NCBI GenBank assembly: GCA_964556895.1
Contig: CAZKYC010000009.1
Coordinates: forward strand, 1-64,000
Source of the DNA: Hinthialibacter sp964556895
GTDB lineage: Bacteria > Hinthialibacterota > Hinthialibacteria > Hinthialibacterales > Hinthialibacteraceae
Reading direction: 5' to 3'
DNA length: 64,000 nucleotides
Below the pieces are notes generated by a model. It ran no database searches. It saw only the letters and a list, made by a program, of their open reading frames with translations, and had not been told where the DNA came from. A program made the position numbers and the translations under genes. Below are positions 27,930-35,483 of this stretch, one piece after another. The stretch's first letter is position 1; each line of letters opens with the position of its first letter.

Positions 27930-27961
27930 GCCGTAGACATCTTGTCTACGGCATTTTTTTA
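27930..27961 (+). terminator. Rho-independent terminator with a preceding hairpin
   Basis: A ten-base-pair stem (27930-27939 with 27943-27952) with a three-base loop is followed by seven T residues. A separate seven-base-pair hairpin (27901-27917) precedes it. The pair ends transcription about 195 bases after the acidic protein gene and isolates the Hsp20 promoter. Confidence 0.85.
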
Positions 27962-27980
27962 CTCACTCCGGGCCAAGTCT

Positions 27981-27997
27981 TGCGCCATATTGGCACA
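27981..27997. promoter_or_regulatory. Candidate enhancer-binding dyad upstream of hsp20
   Basis: TGCGCCATATTGGCACA is an imperfect 17-base palindrome (six of eight pairs match) whose shape resembles the known NtrC site TGCACC-N5-GGTGCA. It lies about 57 bases before the -24 element of the sigma-54-like promoter. Its right half overlaps a second, weaker sigma-54-like match at 27990-28006. Confidence 0.4.
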
Positions 27998-28051
27998 GTC
28001 CCAGCACATACTAATACTTCATAAATAATTTATTTCACTCACTTTATCACA

Positions 28052-28068
28052 TTGGCATGGCTTTAGCA
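28052..28068 (+). promoter_or_regulatory. Candidate sigma-54 promoter of the hsp20 operon
   Basis: TTGGCATGGCTTTAGCA has GG and GC exactly ten bases apart and matches the sigma-54 consensus TGGCACG-N4-TTGC at most positions. Transcription would start near 28079, about 55 bases before the first Hsp20 ATG. The leader carries a small CCCC/GGGG hairpin and then AGGAGG. Confidence 0.5.
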
Positions 28069-28132
28069 ATTATAAAAAGCCAGATTAAAAATCACCCCCC
28101 ACCGGGGAGTAAACATTTAGGAGGTCAGGCTC

Positions 28133-28594
28133 ATGAACCTTTGGTCTACGTTTCAAGAACTCGACCGGATGCAGGAAGAAATGGACCGTGCATTCGGTCC
28201 GACGCGCCGCCAAGGCGACCGGAGCCGCCGTCTGGCCTTTTTGCCAGGTTACTCGGCCCGCCGCTATCCACTCATCAACTTGTACGAAGAACATGACAAC
28301 TTCGTCGTTGAAGCATTGGCGCCTGGTTTGAACGCAAAAGACGTAAACGTCAGCATCGTTGGCAACCAACTCACCTTGAGCGGCGAAAAGGTCAAAACCA
28401 ACGGCAACACCGAACCAGAAGCCTTTCATCGCAACGAACGAGCAGCAGGCAAGTTTATCCGCACGGTTGAACTGCCGTCAGAAGTCGACGCCGACAAGAT
28501 CAGCGCCGAATACAAAAACGGCATCTTGACCGTCACCGCGCCCAAAGCCGAAAAAGCGCGTCCACGCACAATCGAAGTTCAGGTTTCGAACTAA
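28133..28594 (+). CDS. Small heat shock protein, Hsp20 family (first of three)
   Basis: This 153-residue ATP-independent holdase has an Arg-rich N-terminal arm and an alpha-crystallin domain at about residues 42-143. The conserved EALAPGL segment, LSGEK strand and YKNGILTVTAPK loop are clear, and a C-terminal IEV element is present for oligomer contacts. AGGAGG precedes the ATG. It is the first gene of a three-gene operon spaced by 16 and 30 bases. Confidence 0.94.
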   Translation: MNLWSTFQELDRMQEEMDRAFGPTRRQGDRSRRLAFLPGYSARRYPLINLYEEHDNFVVEALAPGLNAKDVNVSIVGNQLTLSGEKVKTNGNTEPEAFHRNERAAGKFIRTVELPSEVDADKISAEYKNGILTVTAPKAEKARPRTIEVQVSN

Positions 28595-28610
28595 GAAAGG
28601 AGCAAACACC

Positions 28611-29015
28611 ATGAGCGTTGAAAAAACCGTTCCTCAGACACAAGAAAGCCAGGTCCCTACAACCCAGGAACACTCACGCGAAGACGCCCGGTATGTCACA
28701 CCGCCGGTCGATATCATAGAGTATGCAGACAAACTAGTTATGCACGCTGACGTACCGGGCGCGAGTAAGGATTCAGTAAAAATCAATGTTGAGAACAACG
28801 TTCTCACCCTTGAAGCGAATCCTGTCATGGAAGACAGCAACGAAGCGATTTATCGAGAATATCAACTGGCCAATTTTTACCGCCAGTTTGAGTTCAGTGA
28901 ACAAATAGACGCTGAAAAGATTTCAGCCGATTTAAAAAACGGCGTTTTGACCGTCCATCTGCCCAAGGTCGAGAAAGTTAAACCGAGACAGGTGTTGGTC
29001 AATTACGCTGAGTAA
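28611..29015 (+). CDS. Small heat shock protein, Hsp20 family (second of three)
   Basis: This 134-residue protein is the shortest of the three and has a brief N-terminal arm. Its alpha-crystallin domain shows HADVPGASKD, LEANP and LKNGVLTVHLPK. The usual C-terminal I-x-I element is replaced by a VLVNY strand, so its assembly partner contacts may differ. AAAGGAG lies before the ATG. The divergence between the three copies suggests different client or partner roles instead of recent duplication. Confidence 0.92.
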   Translation: MSVEKTVPQTQESQVPTTQEHSREDARYVTPPVDIIEYADKLVMHADVPGASKDSVKINVENNVLTLEANPVMEDSNEAIYREYQLANFYRQFEFSEQIDAEKISADLKNGVLTVHLPKVEKVKPRQVLVNYAE

Positions 29016-29045
29016 AAAATTCATACGACAGGAGGTACACCTACC

Positions 29046-29528
29046 ATGAACCTTGTGCCCTATGGATGGAAAAACCCGTTCACGGGAACCAGCAAAGACG
29101 TAAACCGTCTCTTTAACCGAAACGTCCCATCAACTGATACTCGCAACATCTGGGACGATGATTTCTTCGCTGACTTTTTCGCGCCGTCGCGCATGCTTAA
29201 CGGCGGCCCGGCGGTGGATGTCAGTGAAAGCGACAGCGAAATTTTTGTGCGCGCCGAGCTGCCAGGCGTTGAGAAAGACCAGATTCGCGTCGAAGTCAAA
29301 AACGATTACCTGGTTCTCAACGCGGAAAAGCAGCAAAAGCAGGAACACAAAGACCGCCATGCGTATCATGTTGAGAGCAGTTATGGTCGCATCCAGCGCA
29401 CCATTGCGCTGCCGGTTGAGGTGGTCAGTGAAAAAGCGCAGGCGAATTATAAAAACGGCGTGTTAGAGATCACGCTGCCGAAGTCAGAAAACGCCAAGCG
29501 GCGCTCAATTGAAGTGAAGATCAGCTAA
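29046..29528 (+). CDS. Small heat shock protein, Hsp20 family (third of three)
   Basis: This 160-residue protein has a Phe/Asn-rich N-terminal arm, an alpha-crystallin domain (residues 55-150) with RAELPGVEKD, LNAEK and YKNGVLEITLPK, and a C-terminal IEVKI element. CAGGAGG stands before the ATG. It is the last gene of the operon; a very strong terminator follows within 25 bases. Confidence 0.94.
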   Translation: MNLVPYGWKNPFTGTSKDVNRLFNRNVPSTDTRNIWDDDFFADFFAPSRMLNGGPAVDVSESDSEIFVRAELPGVEKDQIRVEVKNDYLVLNAEKQQKQEHKDRHAYHVESSYGRIQRTIALPVEVVSEKAQANYKNGVLEITLPKSENAKRRSIEVKIS

Positions 29529-29552
29529 ACGCGCCTAGCGAGTGAGAGCACC

Positions 29553-29589
29553 CCGGCCCGAGGCCTCACGGCTTCGGGCCGGTTTTTTT
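29553..29589 (+). terminator. Rho-independent terminator of the hsp20 operon
   Basis: A 13-base-pair stem with one G-T pair (29553-29565 with 29570-29582) and a four-base loop is followed by seven T residues. Confidence 0.93.
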
Positions 29590-29659
29590 GTTGCAGTAAT
29601 AGAAATATTTAAATTGATTCTGTATTCTAAAAAAAACAATTCTCTGAAAAGGTGATTTG

Positions 29660-30147
29660 ATGAATTTCAACGATTTGTTAGTTAAAAAAGGTCTCGTTCC
29701 TGAGNNNNNNNNNNNNNNNNNNNNNNNNNNNNNNNNNNNNNNNNNNNNNNNNNNNNNNNNNNNNNNNNNNNNNNNNNNNNNNNNNNNNNNNNNNNNNNNN
29801 NNNNGGATGAGAAAATATTCACTTGGGAAGAACTTAGTATAATTCCGTCGAGTTGGAAAAATGCACTCGCTCAATGGCGAGGTATCTATTTTATTTTTGA
29901 TGTCTCAGATTCTAAAGGGTATGTCGGTTCGGCATATGGAAAAGATAATATTTATGGACGCTGGCTTGGTTATTCAATTACTGGTCATGGTGGAAACAAA
30001 TTTCTGAAAAAGCGCGACCCTAAAAATTTCCGATTCAGTATACTACAGCGAGTGTCACCAGATTTAGAACCAGACAAAGTTATCCAAATTGAAAATACAT
30101 GGAAAGAACGTCTACATACTCGTGAATATGGGCTCAATGATAATTAA
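29660..30147 (+). CDS. GIY-YIG nuclease-domain protein interrupted by an assembly gap
   Basis: The ATG at 29660 opens MNFNDLLVKKGLVPE, then the sequence is unknown for 100 N. From 29806 an open frame continues to the stop at 30145-30147 and contains a GIY-YIG domain: GIYFIF, then SKGYVGSAYG, an Arg in YGRWLGY, and the metal-binding Glu in IENTWKERL. The ending GLNDN is typical of a known family of about 250-300 residues that starts with a MNFNDLL-like segment. The two halves are therefore one gene. With exactly 100 N the frames do not join, so the gap length is a placeholder. GIY-YIG proteins cut DNA in repair, restriction or mobility; the role here is unknown. Confidence 0.8.
29705..29804. 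other. Assembly gap (100 N)
   Basis: Exactly 100 unknown bases mark a scaffold join. The frames on either side belong to one gene family but do not join in frame across 100 bases, so the true gap has another length, probably several hundred bases. Confidence 0.98.
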
Positions 30148-30149
30148 CC

Positions 30150-30214
30150 GTAGGGTGGGTTCTTAGCCCACCATTTTGAAACCTCAAAGCCTTCGACGAA
30201 CGAGCCTACCCTAC
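30150..30214. repeat. Nested palindromic intergenic element
   Basis: GTAGGGT (30150-30156) and ACCCTAC (30208-30214) enclose a second hairpin GGTGGG/CCCACC (30154-30159 and 30167-30172). A related GTAGGG-TGGG-GCCCACC palindrome occurs near 53940-53976. The element covers the stop codon of the HicB-like pseudogene. Confidence 0.55.
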
Positions 30215-30432
30215 CTGACTTCCTGCATAGGGCGGACGGCGGGTGAGGGCAGGGGGCGGCCTTCAGAGTTGAAGTGACCAATGACTTCTTCAACGACTTC
30301 GCATAGATCATTATAAACCTGCTGAGGGTTTTCGCCGTGAATCCCTATAATCAAGTCAGGGCATTTGCCGATATAGACTTGGTCATCCTCGCTCTATTTC
30401 ACCCATTTATGATATCGGTCAATGGTCTTCAT
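30211..30432 (-). pseudogene. HicB-like antitoxin pseudogene with in-frame stop
   Basis: Reading the minus strand from the ATG at 30432 gives a 73-codon HicB-type antitoxin frame. It has the strand DDQVYIGKCPDLI, the GIHGENPQQVYNDL helix, EEVIGHF and a Pro-rich tail (RPLPSPAVRP). Codon 13 is TAG (30396-30394), where homologues have a Trp or other sense codon, so the gene is broken near its start. GGAG lies before the ATG. No intact HicA toxin stands upstream; only a 33-codon open frame ends there. The stop codon coincides with a palindromic repeat. It is most likely a decayed toxin-antitoxin remnant. Confidence 0.7.
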
Positions 30433-30620
30433 TGTTGAATCTCCTCAAGCGCGCACCGCACCTCTCCCCCAAACTTGGTGGAGGGGTAGGTTTCGAAATA
30501 ATTTGATCAGTTTTGGCTCAAGCATCCGATCAATACTCCACGCCATTATACTCCCTCACAACTTCATGCCAATTTTGTTTTGGTCTATAACTAAATCATC
30601 TTATTCACTGGAGAATTGGG

Positions 30621-32816
30621 ATGAACCACTGCCGCCATATTATTGTTGCGTTATTTCTGTTCATATCAGCCATTCAACTGTCCGCATTCGCCGGGCGCGA
30701 TTGGCTGGTCGAGGGTATAAACGACCCTGTCACCATTGATCTTCAAGACGATGGAAAATCACTCAGCCTGTCAAACGGCCTCATCGAACGCGCCTTCCGG
30801 CTGCATCCAAACCTGGCGGCGGTCAGTTTTAATCATCTTGTCACCGAACAAGAGTTCCTACGCGGCGTCAAACCCGAAGCCAAAGTCGTCATCAACGGCG
30901 CCACCTACGAAATCGGCGGCCTCAGAGGCCAGCCTAACTATGGGTTCCTTCAAGACGATTGGATTGACGATCTCACTTCGTCGCCTGACGCATTCCAATT
31001 TCAGGGATACAAAACTGGAGCGTGCCGGTCTGATATTCATTGGAACCAAAAGCGATACGCGACCGAATCGCTATGGCCTCCGCGAGGAAAACGCCTGACA
31101 TTGTTGTTTGCCCATCCCAAACTTGAGGGCGTCGAGGTTTTAGTCAACTATGAGCTTTATCAAGGCGTACCGGTTCTCACCAAATGGGTCGAGATTCAAA
31201 ACAATACAACCAATGAGATCGTTATTGATGCGCTAACGGTGGAGATGTTGGCAGTTGTTGAAAACCTCAGCGAAGTCAACCTGGCGCGGTCAACCAAGCC
31301 GCGAAAATTCCAAAACCATATTGATAACAACGATCTGGCGTTAATCACTCATTCGCGCTTTCACCCGCAAAGCGACTACTCATTCTGCGGCATGAGCCAC
31401 CTCTCCGCTGACCAGACCAATTTCTGGGGGCCTGACCCCGACTATCTAACCCAAGTGAACTACGACCGCACCTGGCCGCACTTGTTCACCAGCCGCTATC
31501 CCTACGGCCCCGGCGCCCATGTTGCGCCCGGCGAATCGTTTACTTCGTTTCGCGTGATTGAGTTGCTTCACGACAGCGATGACAAAGAGCGTCGCGGGCT
31601 GGCGGTGCGCAAGATGCACCGCGTTCTGTCGCCCTGGGTGACCGAAAACCCTATCATGCTGCATTTGCGCTATTCCGACTCTGAGTCGATTCGCCGAGCG
31701 GTGGACCAATGCGCTGAAGTCGGGTTTGAGATGATCGTGCTGAGTTTTGGCAGCGGCATCAGCATGGAAAACATCGACCCTAATTACATCGCCCGTTTTA
31801 AGGCCGACTTTGATTACGCCCACAGCAAGGGCATTGAGATCGGCGCGTATTCGCTGTTGTCATCGCGCAGCGCCGGGCCTGAGCATGACGTGATTGATCC
31901 CAACACGGGCAAACCGGGCGCATACTTTGGCAACGCGCCCTGCTTAATGAGTGAATGGGGCGAGCGCTATTTCAACAACCTGAAGACGTTTATCGAAGAA
32001 ACTGGCTGCGACTTGTTAGAGCACGACGGTTCGTACCCAGGCGATCCCTGCGCGTCAGCGTCCCACCCCGGCCATAAAGGGTTGATGGATTCGCAATGGG
32101 CGCAACATAAACGCATCACCGATTTCTACGCCTGGTGCCGGGCGAAGGGCGTCTATCTCAACGTGCCAGACTACTACCTGTTCAACGGCTCCAACAAAAT
32201 CGCCATGGGCTACCGCGAAACCAACTGGAGCCTGCCGCGCGAGATGCAGGTCATTCACAGCCGCCAGCATGTACACGACGGGACCTATCTCAAACCGCCC
32301 AGCATGGGTTGGATGTTTGTCCCGCTGGTTGAATATCACGGCGGCGGCGCAGCGGCGACCATCGAGCCGCTCAAAGACCACCTTGATACATACGAGCAGT
32401 TTTTGATGCAGAACTTTGGCGCTGGCGTACAGGCCTGTTATCGCGGCCCGCGCATCTACGACTCGCCTGAAACCAAGGCGGTAGTCAAACACTGCGTTGA
32501 TTTCTACAAGAAATACCGCGACATTCTTGATTCAGACATCATCCATCTCAAACGGCCTGACGGACGCAGCATCGACGGATTTCTTCATGCGAACCCTAAA
32601 TTAAAAAACAAAGGCTTCGCAATGTTGTTCAACCCGACCAATAAGACGATCAAGCAAAATTTCACCTTGCCGCTCTATTACACGGGCGTACGCGGTTCAG
32701 CCAAGGTGAGTGAGATGGAAGGCAAGTGGAAGACATATTCATTAAACGACAAACATAAGATTGAAATTCCGGTTGAGATCGAGCCACAAGGGCTGACCTG
32801 GTTTGTGATTCGTTAA
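30621..32816 (+). CDS. Secreted TIM-barrel glycoside hydrolase, alpha-galactosidase-like
   Basis: This 731-residue protein has a signal peptide (about residues 1-24). An N-terminal beta-sandwich (residues 35-330) with the LSNGLIERAFRL start is typical of GH36-like enzymes, and a barrel domain (about 340-640) follows. The barrel contains EIGAYSLLSSR and DLLEHDGSYPGD, where the Asp is the likely nucleophile, and a YLNVPDYY strand. A C-terminal beta-domain closes the protein. The fold suggests an alpha-galactosidase or alpha-N-acetylgalactosaminidase clan enzyme for external glycans; the exact family and substrate are not certain. GGAG lies before the ATG. It is monocistronic. Confidence 0.75.
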   Translation: MNHCRHIIVALFLFISAIQLSAFAGRDWLVEGINDPVTIDLQDDGKSLSLSNGLIERAFRLHPNLAAVSFNHLVTEQEFLRGVKPEAKVVINGATYEIGGLRGQPNYGFLQDDWIDDLTSSPDAFQFQGYKTGACRSDIHWNQKRYATESLWPPRGKRLTLLFAHPKLEGVEVLVNYELYQGVPVLTKWVEIQNNTTNEIVIDALTVEMLAVVENLSEVNLARSTKPRKFQNHIDNNDLALITHSRFHPQSDYSFCGMSHLSADQTNFWGPDPDYLTQVNYDRTWPHLFTSRYPYGPGAHVAPGESFTSFRVIELLHDSDDKERRGLAVRKMHRVLSPWVTENPIMLHLRYSDSESIRRAVDQCAEVGFEMIVLSFGSGISMENIDPNYIARFKADFDYAHSKGIEIGAYSLLSSRSAGPEHDVIDPNTGKPGAYFGNAPCLMSEWGERYFNNLKTFIEETGCDLLEHDGSYPGDPCASASHPGHKGLMDSQWAQHKRITDFYAWCRAKGVYLNVPDYYLFNGSNKIAMGYRETNWSLPREMQVIHSRQHVHDGTYLKPPSMGWMFVPLVEYHGGGAAATIEPLKDHLDTYEQFLMQNFGAGVQACYRGPRIYDSPETKAVVKHCVDFYKKYRDILDSDIIHLKRPDGRSIDGFLHANPKLKNKGFAMLFNPTNKTIKQNFTLPLYYTGVRGSAKVSEMEGKWKTYSLNDKHKIEIPVEIEPQGLTWFVIR

Positions 32817-32853
32817 TTTATGCGGCAGCATAGTCATCCCCATAAAAATTGAT

Positions 32854-32910
32854 CCCCCCTTCGCCCCCCTTATTTAAGGGGGGGGGAAGACGCCGCAAGC
32901 GTCAGGGGGG
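32854..32910. repeat. G/C-run nested inverted repeat
   Basis: An inner hairpin (CCCCCCTT 32864-32871 with AAGGGGGG 32876-32883) lies inside an outer CCCCCCT/AGGGGGG pair (32854-32860 and 32904-32910). It stands between two convergent genes and may stop transcription from both sides, or be one of the dispersed intergenic elements seen elsewhere in the window. Confidence 0.6.
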
Positions 32911-32933
32911 CGATTATATTCAAGTCAGTTTAA

Positions 32934-34301
32934 TCATCCCGCTTCGCCGCATAAATGCAGCAACCAGGCCGAGGTTTGGATTCCTTTAACAAAATCGTCG
33001 AGATTGAACTTTTCGTTGGGGCCGTGCATGTTATCGTCAGGCAAGCCAAAGCCAATCAGCAATACATTAACGCCCAATTCCTCAGATAGCGTTAATACAA
33101 TCGGGATCGAACCACCCTCGCGAATAAATACAGGCTCAAGGCCAAAGCCTTTGGTTACCGCTTCGACCGCCTGGTCCATGAATTTCGCGTCTCTAGGCAC
33201 TACTACCGCGCCGCATCCACCGCTTTCGACAAACTCCACTTCAACCGAGGACGGAGCGATGGATTTTACATATTCGACAAATTTTTGGTGTATGTCTTCA
33301 GGATTCTGGTTAGGAACCATGCGCATGGTGATCTTGGCGCCCGCCCAGCTGGGGACAATGGTTTTTGAGCCTTCGCCCTGATAGCCGCCGAAGATGCCAT
33401 TCACATCAAGAGTCGGCCTCGCCCAGCGTTGTTCATAGGAGTTGTAGTCTTTCTCGCCAGATAATTCAGGGACGCCGATTGAGTCTTTTAACGCTTGCTC
33501 ATCAAAGGGAAGTTTCGCGAACGCCTCGCGTTCCCACGGCTCTAGTTCAAGAACATCATCATAAAAACCTGGAACCGCCACCCGCCCGTTCTCATCTATC
33601 AGTTTTGAAATGAGGTCTGCAAGCACGTTGCATGGGTTCGCCACCGCGCCGCCGTATACACCTGAGTGGAGGTCTTGTTTGGGGCCTTTGACGCGAATTT
33701 CCTCGCCGACGATACCACGCAATCCATAGGTGACCGCAGGGGCGCCCTCGGCGAACTGACTGCTGTCGCTGATGACGCCCACGTCGCATTTTAATTCGTC
33801 TTTATTGGCGAGAATGAAGTCATACAGATTTTTGCTGTGAATTTCTTCTTCGCCCTCGATGAGAAAGGTCAGGTTTACTGGCAACTCACCATTGGCCTCT
33901 AAGAGCGACTCCACTGCCTTGATATGCGCGAAACACTGCCCTTTGTTGTCAGTCGCGCCGCGCGCGTAGAGATTGCCGTCGCGAATTTGAGGCTCAAACG
34001 GAGGGGTTTTCCATAAATCGACGGGATCCTCAGGCTGAACGTCATAGTGACCATAAATGAGAACGGTCGGCTTGCCCGGGGCTTTGTGATGTTTGCCTAA
34101 AACGATGGGATTGCCAGGCGTCGGACAGAGTTTGACGTCAAACCCTAGAGTTTCTAGTTGGTTTATACAATAGTTCGCGGCGCGTTCACAATCGGCCTTG
34201 CGGCTGCTTTGGGCGCTCACACTGGGGATTTTAACCCACTCAACTAACTCTTCAATAAACCGTTGGCGGTTTTGATTGATATGGCCAATCACGTTCTTCA
34301 T
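32934..34301 (-). CDS. M20-family dipeptidase
   Basis: This 455-residue zinc peptidase resembles the dipeptidase branch of M20 (carnosinase/PepV-like). The metal ligands are visible: His in YGHYDVQPE, bridging Asp in RGATDNKGQ, catalytic Glu in IEGEEEI, Asp in VISDSS and the final His in MHGPNEKF. A dimerisation lid domain covers about residues 190-380. The ATG at 34301 is chosen because GGAG lies six bases before it; a TTG at 34313 abuts the preceding stop. It forms an operon with a DppB-type permease, suggesting uptake and cleavage of peptides. Confidence 0.92.
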   Translation of the reverse strand: MKNVIGHINQNRQRFIEELVEWVKIPSVSAQSSRKADCERAANYCINQLETLGFDVKLCPTPGNPIVLGKHHKAPGKPTVLIYGHYDVQPEDPVDLWKTPPFEPQIRDGNLYARGATDNKGQCFAHIKAVESLLEANGELPVNLTFLIEGEEEIHSKNLYDFILANKDELKCDVGVISDSSQFAEGAPAVTYGLRGIVGEEIRVKGPKQDLHSGVYGGAVANPCNVLADLISKLIDENGRVAVPGFYDDVLELEPWEREAFAKLPFDEQALKDSIGVPELSGEKDYNSYEQRWARPTLDVNGIFGGYQGEGSKTIVPSWAGAKITMRMVPNQNPEDIHQKFVEYVKSIAPSSVEVEFVESGGCGAVVVPRDAKFMDQAVEAVTKGFGLEPVFIREGGSIPIVLTLSEELGVNVLLIGFGLPDDNMHGPNEKFNLDDFVKGIQTSAWLLHLCGEAG

Positions 34302-34313
34302 ATTGATCTCCAA

Positions 34314-35327
34314 TCAAGCGCCTTGTTGATAGCGCTCGCGAATTCGCGGATCAAACAGCGCGGCGATCAAATCAACAACCAAATTCGCCCCAACAAAAGT
34401 GACCGCTGATAACATCACCAACGTCTGAACAGAAGGAATATCCCGCGCAAACACAGCCTGGACTAAAAATGAACCCAATCCCGGCCATGAGTAGACATGC
34501 TCAGTCAACACCGCGCCGCCGAGCAACATCCCCAGTTGTAGGCCGAAAACGGTCAAGATCGGCACAAACCCAGCCCGAAACGCATGACGATATACTTTGA
34601 TTCGCCCGACGCCTTTTGAGCGGGCGGTGCGGATGAAATCCTGCTCTAAAATTTCGATTAGCGTCGTGCGGGTCATTCGCGCAATCAGGGCTGAAGCCAA
34701 TAAACCGAGCGTGAGTGAGGGTAAGAACAAATGGTGAAAAGCTTGAACAAACCCTGAGAAGTTCAATGCCAGAAGCGAGTCAATCGTGTACATTCCAGTA
34801 ATTGGCAAATCAATCGGAGAAGGCCCACGGCCTGAAGTAGGGAACCAATATAACTTATAGGCGAAGTAGTAGATGAGTTCCAGACCTAACCAAAAAATTG
34901 GGATTGAGACGCCTATCAGCGAAATGATGATTGCGACGGTGTCTCCCCAGCGGTATTTATAGGCGGCGGCGAAGGTTCCTAGTGAGATGCCAAACACGCC
35001 AGCGAAGATCATTGAGTAGACTGACAGCTCGAGTGTGGCGGGAAACCGCTCGCGCAGTTCGGTCAAAACCGGGCGTTCGGTAAGCAGGGATCGGCCCAGG
35101 TCAAATTGCGCCAGGTTCCAGACATAACGCCCAAATTGAACGGGCAGGGGGTCATTCAGCCCAAGTTCTTCACGAATACGTTCAATTTGCTCAGGCGTCG
35201 CCCGTTCACCCGCCAAGACCACCGCCGGGTCGCCTGGAATCATCTGTAAGAGCAAAAACGTCAATACCAGAACGCCCAACAAAATTGGAACCGCTCCAAT
35301 TAAGCGACTTAATATATAGTCAGCCAT
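34314..35327 (-). CDS. ABC transporter permease, DppB/GsiC type
   Basis: This 337-residue permease has six transmembrane helices and the N-terminal signature of dipeptide/nickel importers (LTFLLLQMIPGDPA). The EAA loop is clear (RTARSKGVGRIKVYRHAFR), which contacts the ATPase. Such permeases work as a DppB-DppC pair with two ATPases and a binding protein, but none of these is encoded on either side: the next gene upstream is mltG on the other strand. It must use partners encoded elsewhere, or the cluster has been reduced. It precedes the M20 dipeptidase. Confidence 0.92.
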   Translation of the reverse strand: MADYILSRLIGAVPILLGVLVLTFLLLQMIPGDPAVVLAGERATPEQIERIREELGLNDPLPVQFGRYVWNLAQFDLGRSLLTERPVLTELRERFPATLELSVYSMIFAGVFGISLGTFAAAYKYRWGDTVAIIISLIGVSIPIFWLGLELIYYFAYKLYWFPTSGRGPSPIDLPITGMYTIDSLLALNFSGFVQAFHHLFLPSLTLGLLASALIARMTRTTLIEILEQDFIRTARSKGVGRIKVYRHAFRAGFVPILTVFGLQLGMLLGGAVLTEHVYSWPGLGSFLVQAVFARDIPSVQTLVMLSAVTFVGANLVVDLIAALFDPRIRERYQQGA

Positions 35328-35483
35328 AAACGCATCCTTTGATTAATAGTTACATCATATCGACGCAACCGTTGAGAATCCACGGAAATACCGCATGATT
35401 ATCTTCGCCGCAGGCGCTCATTCGACTAAAATGCTCACGGATTGGAAGAAATCTGGTATCGAAGGGGCTGGAGTTTTCGTACG

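Noticed and set aside
27901..27956. tRNA-like stretch on the minus strand (GTCTAGTGGTCAAGAGC)
   Set aside because: No acceptor stem, T-arm or CCA context can be formed; the two hairpins are better explained as a terminator with a preceding stem-loop.
29657..29842. Open frames that run through the N-run on both strands
   Set aside because: They are artefacts of translating unknown bases.
30394..30396. TAG as a recoded sense codon
   Set aside because: No other gene in the window needs TAG readthrough, so simple gene decay is the better explanation.
30433..30620. HicA toxin upstream of the HicB-like pseudogene
   Set aside because: Only a 33-codon frame is present and it lacks the HicA fold pattern and the catalytic His region.
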